Source of the DNA: Actinomycetes bacterium
GTDB lineage: Bacteria > Actinomycetota > Acidimicrobiia > Acidimicrobiales > JAAEMS01
Assembly: GCA_024225275.1 (NCBI GenBank)
Contig: JAAEMS010000341.1
Span: 1 to 56,639 of the forward strand
Direction: 5' to 3'
Length of the DNA stretch: 56,639 nucleotides
Below the pieces are notes generated by a model. The model was not told the DNA's origin, made no database searches, and saw nothing but the letters and a program-made list of their open reading frames with translations. The stretch's first letter is position 1, and every line of letters starts with the position of its first letter. Positions 53,342 to 56,639 of this stretch are shown piece after piece. Both the position numbers and the translations under genes were made by a program.

Positions 53342-53449
53342 GCACCATCGATCCCCCGAATCGATGGGCGTGGGCTGGCTGACCGGTGACATGGTCGGCC
53401 AGAATCCATCGGGCCCGGCCCCTACCGAACGATCTCAGGAGAACCTCCG

Positions 53450-54244
53450 ATGCCGATGACCGATGCCCAGCGCCGTGAAGCGGCAGCCGCTCTCGTTGAG
53501 GCTGAGCTCACCCGGAACTGGATCGAGCCCATCACCCTCGCCTACGAGGGGGCCGACATCTCCGACGCCTACGCCATTGGCCAGTACGTCACCGATGCCA
53601 AGGTCGCCGCCGGCCGTGTGGTGAAGGGCCACAAGGTGGGACTCACTTCGAAGGCCATGCGCTCCACCACCGGTGCCACCGAGCCCGACTACGGCACCCT
53701 CTTCGACAACTGGTTCCTCGACGAGGGCACCCAGGTCTCGATGAGCACCATGAACCGGCCGATGGTCGAGATCGAGCTGGTCTTCGTCCTCAAGGACGAG
53801 CTGAGCGGGCCATCCGTCAACGCCATTGATGTGATCCGGGCGACCGACTTCATCGTGCCGGCGGTCGAGGTCGTCGATGGTCGCTACTCGAAGCGCGGCA
53901 AACCAGGAGTGGTCGACTCGATCGCTGACGCCGCCACCTGTGGCTTCATCATGGTGGGGGGCAACCCCCGCCAGCTCAACCAGCTCGACATCCGCCACGT
54001 CGCCGGCGCGCTGTACAAGAACGGTGAGATCGAGGAGTCGGGCACCGCTGCCGCGGTCATGGGCAACCCGGTCAACTCGGTGGCGTGGCTGGCTCGCAAG
54101 CTGGACGAGTTCGGGGTCAGGATGGAGGCCGGGCACACGGTTCTCTCGGGTTCGTTCATCCGCGCCCATCCAATGAGGGCGGGCGACAGCTTCGTCGCCG
54201 ACTTCGGGCCCCTCGGTCAGATCAGCTTCGGCATCGTCGACTGA
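53450..54244 (+). CDS. hpaH: 2-oxo-hept-4-ene-1,7-dioate hydratase-like (HpaH/MhpD)
   Basis: A 264-residue hydratase of the fumarylacetoacetase-related MhpD/HpaH family, which adds water to 2-oxo-4-enoates formed after meta ring cleavage. Clear matches to HpaH are GHKVGLTSKAMRSTTGATEP, DYGTLFD, VEIELVFVLKDELSGP, VIRATDFIVPAVEVVDGRY and GNPVNSVAWLARKLDEFG. It follows RidA by 108 nt, with GGAG near its ATG. The presence of decayed hpaB nearby fits a hydroxyphenylacetate- or related aromatic-acid pathway. HpaH versus MhpD specificity is not certain. Confidence 0.85.
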   Translation: MPMTDAQRREAAAALVEAELTRNWIEPITLAYEGADISDAYAIGQYVTDAKVAAGRVVKGHKVGLTSKAMRSTTGATEPDYGTLFDNWFLDEGTQVSMSTMNRPMVEIELVFVLKDELSGPSVNAIDVIRATDFIVPAVEVVDGRYSKRGKPGVVDSIADAATCGFIMVGGNPRQLNQLDIRHVAGALYKNGEIEESGTAAAVMGNPVNSVAWLARKLDEFGVRMEAGHTVLSGSFIRAHPMRAGDSFVADFGPLGQISFGIVD

Positions 54245-54297
54245 CCGACGCGACCAGCCCAGCCAACCGTCACACCGACCAACCAACGGAGACACCA

Positions 54298-55023
54298 GTG
54301 GCCGATGAAACGCACCGCCCGATCGAGATGACCGGCGACATGCGCATGAAGTTCAACGCCGTGTCCACCGCCACCCTCGCCGGCCAGATGCAGCGCCGGG
54401 GATCGCGCAACAGCTTCCTCAACGGGTTGAAACCCCTCAACGACGGCCAGCGCATGCTGGGATACGCCCACACCTTGCGCTATGTGCCCAGACGCGAAGA
54501 CTTCGAGGAGCGCGAGGAGGGCCCCAACGCCCAGCGCCGGGCCGTCGAGTCCATCGACTCCGAGTCGGTGCTCATCTGCGAGGCCCGTGAGGAACCCCAC
54601 GCCGGCACCATCGGCGACATCTTCGCCATGCGCATCAAGGCTCGCGGTGCCACCGGCTTCGTCACCGACGGAGCCCTGCGTGACACGCCGGCCATCGCCG
54701 AGATCGACTTCCCGGTGTACCACCAGTCGTCGCACGCCGCGACCCTGGGACGGCTCCACACACCACTCGACCATCAGGTGCCCATCGCCTGTGCAGGTGT
54801 CACGGTTCTCCCTGGTGACATCATCATTGGTGACGGTGAAGGTGTCGTGGTGATCCCGGCCCTGCTGGCCGAAGGGGTCGCCAACGACTCCTACCAGCAG
54901 GAGCTCGAGGAAGAGTGGGCCATCGAGCGGGTAGCCGCAGGTGACAGCAGTATCGGTACCTTCCCCATCGCCAAGGACCGTCGCCCCGAGTTCGAGGAGT
55001 GGCTGAAGGCTCGCGGCTCCTGA
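54298..55023 (+). CDS. RraA-like aldolase/decarboxylase family protein
   Basis: A 241-residue RraA/HMG-aldolase-type protein. The family core is FNAVSTATLAGQMQRRG, GDIFAMRIKARGATGFVTDG with ALRDTPAI (the Arg-Asp pair), and GVTVLPGDIIIGDGEGVVVI. Members cleave 4-hydroxy-4-methyl-2-oxoglutarate or decarboxylate oxaloacetate. After the HpaH-like hydratase it could perform the aldol step to pyruvate or a similar product, an inference. A GTG at 54298, preceded by CGGAG, is the best start; the frame is open upstream inside hpaH. Confidence 0.82.
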   Translation: MADETHRPIEMTGDMRMKFNAVSTATLAGQMQRRGSRNSFLNGLKPLNDGQRMLGYAHTLRYVPRREDFEEREEGPNAQRRAVESIDSESVLICEAREEPHAGTIGDIFAMRIKARGATGFVTDGALRDTPAIAEIDFPVYHQSSHAATLGRLHTPLDHQVPIACAGVTVLPGDIIIGDGEGVVVIPALLAEGVANDSYQQELEEEWAIERVAAGDSSIGTFPIAKDRRPEFEEWLKARGS

Positions 55024-55027
55024 GGGC

Positions 55028-55315
55028 TCAGGCTCCCTCGACGGCCAGCATGTGCATGTCGGCGGCGCCGGCGCGCACGGCCCGCGCCTCGCGGTAGGCC
55101 GGTGAATCGTAGAAGGCGCGTGCTGCGTCCATGTCGGGGAACTCGATCATCACTATCCGGCGGGTCTCCTCGGCGCCTTCGAGGGTCTCGGTGGCACCGC
55201 CCCGAACGATGAACCGGCCCCCGCTCGCCCCAACTGCGGCCGGCGTCAGCTTCTTGTACTGCTCGTACTGGTCCGGGTCGGTGACGTCGACACGGGCGAT
55301 GACGTAGGCAGTCAT
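55028..55315 (-). CDS. DUF1330 family protein
   Basis: A 95-residue ferredoxin-fold protein: TAYVIARVDVTDPDQYEQYK at the N-terminus, GGRFIVRGGATETLEG, and RIVMIEFPDMDAARAFYDSP. These match DUF1330, a dimeric alpha-beta barrel family of unknown role common next to catabolic genes. GAGGAGGA precedes the ATG on this strand. It is convergent with the RraA-like gene, 4 nt apart, and divergent from the phosphoesterase. Confidence 0.85.
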   Translation of the reverse strand: MTAYVIARVDVTDPDQYEQYKKLTPAAVGASGGRFIVRGGATETLEGAEETRRIVMIEFPDMDAARAFYDSPAYREARAVRAGAADMHMLAVEGA

Positions 55316-55409
55316 GGGTCCTCCTCGGTGATGGGGTGGACCTAGTCAATCACGCGCCACCCCGACCGGCGGTCGTGCCATGATCGAGGGTGACGAACCG
55401 GGGGAGACG

Positions 55410-56318
55410 ATGTCCGACGCCATCCGAGTAATCCAGCTCTCCGACACCCATTTCCGCGAGGACGATGCCGAGCCCGAGGGGAACCACAGCTACGACGTCG
55501 ACCTGGCCTTCGAAGCGGTGTTGGGCCACCTCGGTGACCATGGTGACCACGACATGGTGGTGGTCACCGGGGATGTGGCCGACCATGGGCGCTCGGGCCA
55601 ATACCAGAAGGCGGCCACCGCCTTCTCCCAATTCACCATCCCCGTCAATGTCACCCCGGGCAACCACGATCAGGCCGCCGCCTTCGTGGCCGGTATGGGC
55701 CGACCCGGCGTGGGGACCTCACGGGTGGTAGAGGCCGGGCCATGGGCGTTCCTCTTCGTCGACTCGAATGCCGGCAACATGGTCGAGCACCCGTCGGGGC
55801 GACTGGTCGACCACGAAGACTATGACAACCGCCTCCACCGCGAGGGTTCGTTGGGGGAGAGGGAGGCAACCTGGGTGCACGATATGTGCACGGCTACCGC
55901 AGCCGAGCACGTGTTCGTCTGGGTTCACCATCCCCCTGCCAACCCCGTACCGCTCATGAAGGCCACCGATTACACGGCCGAGTGGTCGTCGCTCCTTTCG
56001 GCTCTGCCTCAGATCCGAGGTCTCGGAACGGGCCACACCCACATTCCCGCCTCCTATGAGTTCGAGGGACGAGGCATCCATGTGGCGCCCTCGTTCAAGA
56101 ACAGCTTCGATCTCGAGAACGAAACATGGCTGCCTCCCGGCTATCGGACCTACCGATTCGAAACCGACGGCTCCGTGTCGAGCGAGCTCCACCTGGTCGA
56201 CCATGAACGTTGGCCCCGACGGCCCTTGGGTCGCGCCCTCAAGTCCTTGTTCATGGGCGAGATCACCTTCGAGCAGCTGGAGGCGATCGCGGCCCGCCGT
56301 GCCGCCTCCACGGACTGA
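55410..56318 (+). CDS. Calcineurin-like metallophosphoesterase (CpdA-like)
   Basis: A 302-residue phosphoesterase with the five metal motifs in order: QLSDTHF, VTGDVADHG, PGNHDQ, WVHHPPA and GTGHTHIP. This resembles class III cyclic-nucleotide phosphodiesterases (CpdA/Rv0805), though the substrate is unknown. The frame is open from an ATG at 55380; GGGGGAG at 55400-55406 lies just before the ATG at 55410, which I prefer. No partner genes are evident. The C-terminal ~45 residues are basic and helical. Confidence 0.85.
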   Translation: MSDAIRVIQLSDTHFREDDAEPEGNHSYDVDLAFEAVLGHLGDHGDHDMVVVTGDVADHGRSGQYQKAATAFSQFTIPVNVTPGNHDQAAAFVAGMGRPGVGTSRVVEAGPWAFLFVDSNAGNMVEHPSGRLVDHEDYDNRLHREGSLGEREATWVHDMCTATAAEHVFVWVHHPPANPVPLMKATDYTAEWSSLLSALPQIRGLGTGHTHIPASYEFEGRGIHVAPSFKNSFDLENETWLPPGYRTYRFETDGSVSSELHLVDHERWPRRPLGRALKSLFMGEITFEQLEAIAARRAASTD

Positions 56319-56473
56319 TCCAGGTCACCGGGGTCCACAGGGTGCTGGCCCGAAGGTGACCGAGGCCAGAGCCGCCAACAGTAGGGAAACATCCGCGATG
56401 ATGAGACCCTGTGGGGGCCGAGTATTCGGTCGTGGTCGCTGATCAGGGGAAACGCAGCCGAGGCTGACCATCT
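56319..56473. other. Gap before the terminal transposase
   Basis: About 155 nt with no recognisable gene or RNA. It may include the left end of a mobile element, but the other end lies outside the window, so no terminal repeat can be checked. Confidence 0.3.
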
Positions 56474-56639
56474 GTGTCCCGCATTCTCTACCGCCTCATC
56501 GCCATGCTCGCCCGTCTCGCTGTCCGCCCTGGGCGTTCCAAGGACCTCGAGATCATCGTGCTACGCCACCAACTCACAGTCCTACGCCGCCAGATCAACC
56601 GACCCACGATCAACGACGACGACCGAACCCTGCTCGGCG
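56474..56639 (+). mobile_element. Transposase/integrase N-terminus, cut by window edge
   Basis: A GTG at 56474 opens a frame that runs to the last base. It encodes SRILYRLIAMLARLAVR, then KDLEIIVLRHQLTVLRRQI, then NRPTINDDDRTLL. This is the N-terminal helical region typical of integrase-core (rve) IS transposases of actinobacteria. No minus-strand copy or flanking repeat is visible within the window. The protein is incomplete at its C-terminus because the sequence ends. Confidence 0.7.

Overview
The window is 56.6 kb of high-GC, densely packed DNA from a free-living actinobacterium, most likely of the class Acidimicrobiia. This placement is inferred from gene order, GTG/TTG starts, GTGA/ATGA stop-start overlaps, a whiG-type sigma gene beside rpsB, and an F420-type oxidoreductase. 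I could not run a phylogeny. No rRNA, tRNA or CRISPR array was found.

Layout. (1) 0.2-4.6 kb: yifB/comM, dprA, xerC and whiG, a DNA-processing and recombination block ending in a WhiG/FliA-type sigma factor. (2) 4.7-15.1 kb: a secreted M23-like/alpha-beta hydrolase fusion, then rpsB-tsf-pyrH-frr-cdsA-dxr-rseP-ispG (ribosome, UMP kinase, phospholipid and MEP-isoprenoid genes, site-2 protease). (3) 15.1-23.6 kb: rimP-nusA-ylxR-infB-ylxP-rbfA-truB-ribF and an HD phosphohydrolase. (4) 23.8-24.7 kb: a frameshifted AbiEi/DUF559-type gene, the first clear accessory piece. (5) 24.7-30.1 kb: rpsO, pnp, an M16 peptidase and dapB. (6) 30.1-33.3 kb: a membrane protein, an acyl-CoA ligase and a winged-helix regulator, placed between dapB and dapA. 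(7) 33.4-45.8 kb: dapA-rnj-ftsK, a cation/Ca antiporter, a convergent GGDEF-EAL protein, then rimO-pgsA-MFS-cinA. (8) 45.8-50.3 kb: a Cys-repeat lipoprotein, an LLM oxidoreductase, a methyltransferase and a HelD-like helicase. (9) 50.4-55.3 kb: an aromatic-catabolism-like cluster (VOC protein, decayed hpaB, TetR, RidA, HpaH-like hydratase, RraA-like protein, DUF1330). (10) 55.4 kb to the end: a metallophosphoesterase and the start of a transposase/integrase cut by the window edge.

Most of regions 1-3, 5 and 7 is the conserved actinobacterial housekeeping backbone. The unusual signals sit at its edges. A ylxR gene has no ATG/GTG/TTG start in its frame. The rpsO leader is structured and carries a 16-codon upstream ORF. 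The rimP, infB and pnp leaders also contain hairpins. A TANNNT box recurs 7-10 nt before GTG/ATG starts, which suggests widespread leaderless transcription. A hydroxylase gene (hpaB) survives only as four out-of-phase remnants inside an otherwise intact catabolic cluster. CdsA carries a long acidic N-terminal tail with a short repeated motif.

I did not find a clearly new multi-gene system. The best candidates for undescribed biology are the RNA leaders, the ylxR start, and the M23-like/hydrolase fusion beside rpsB.
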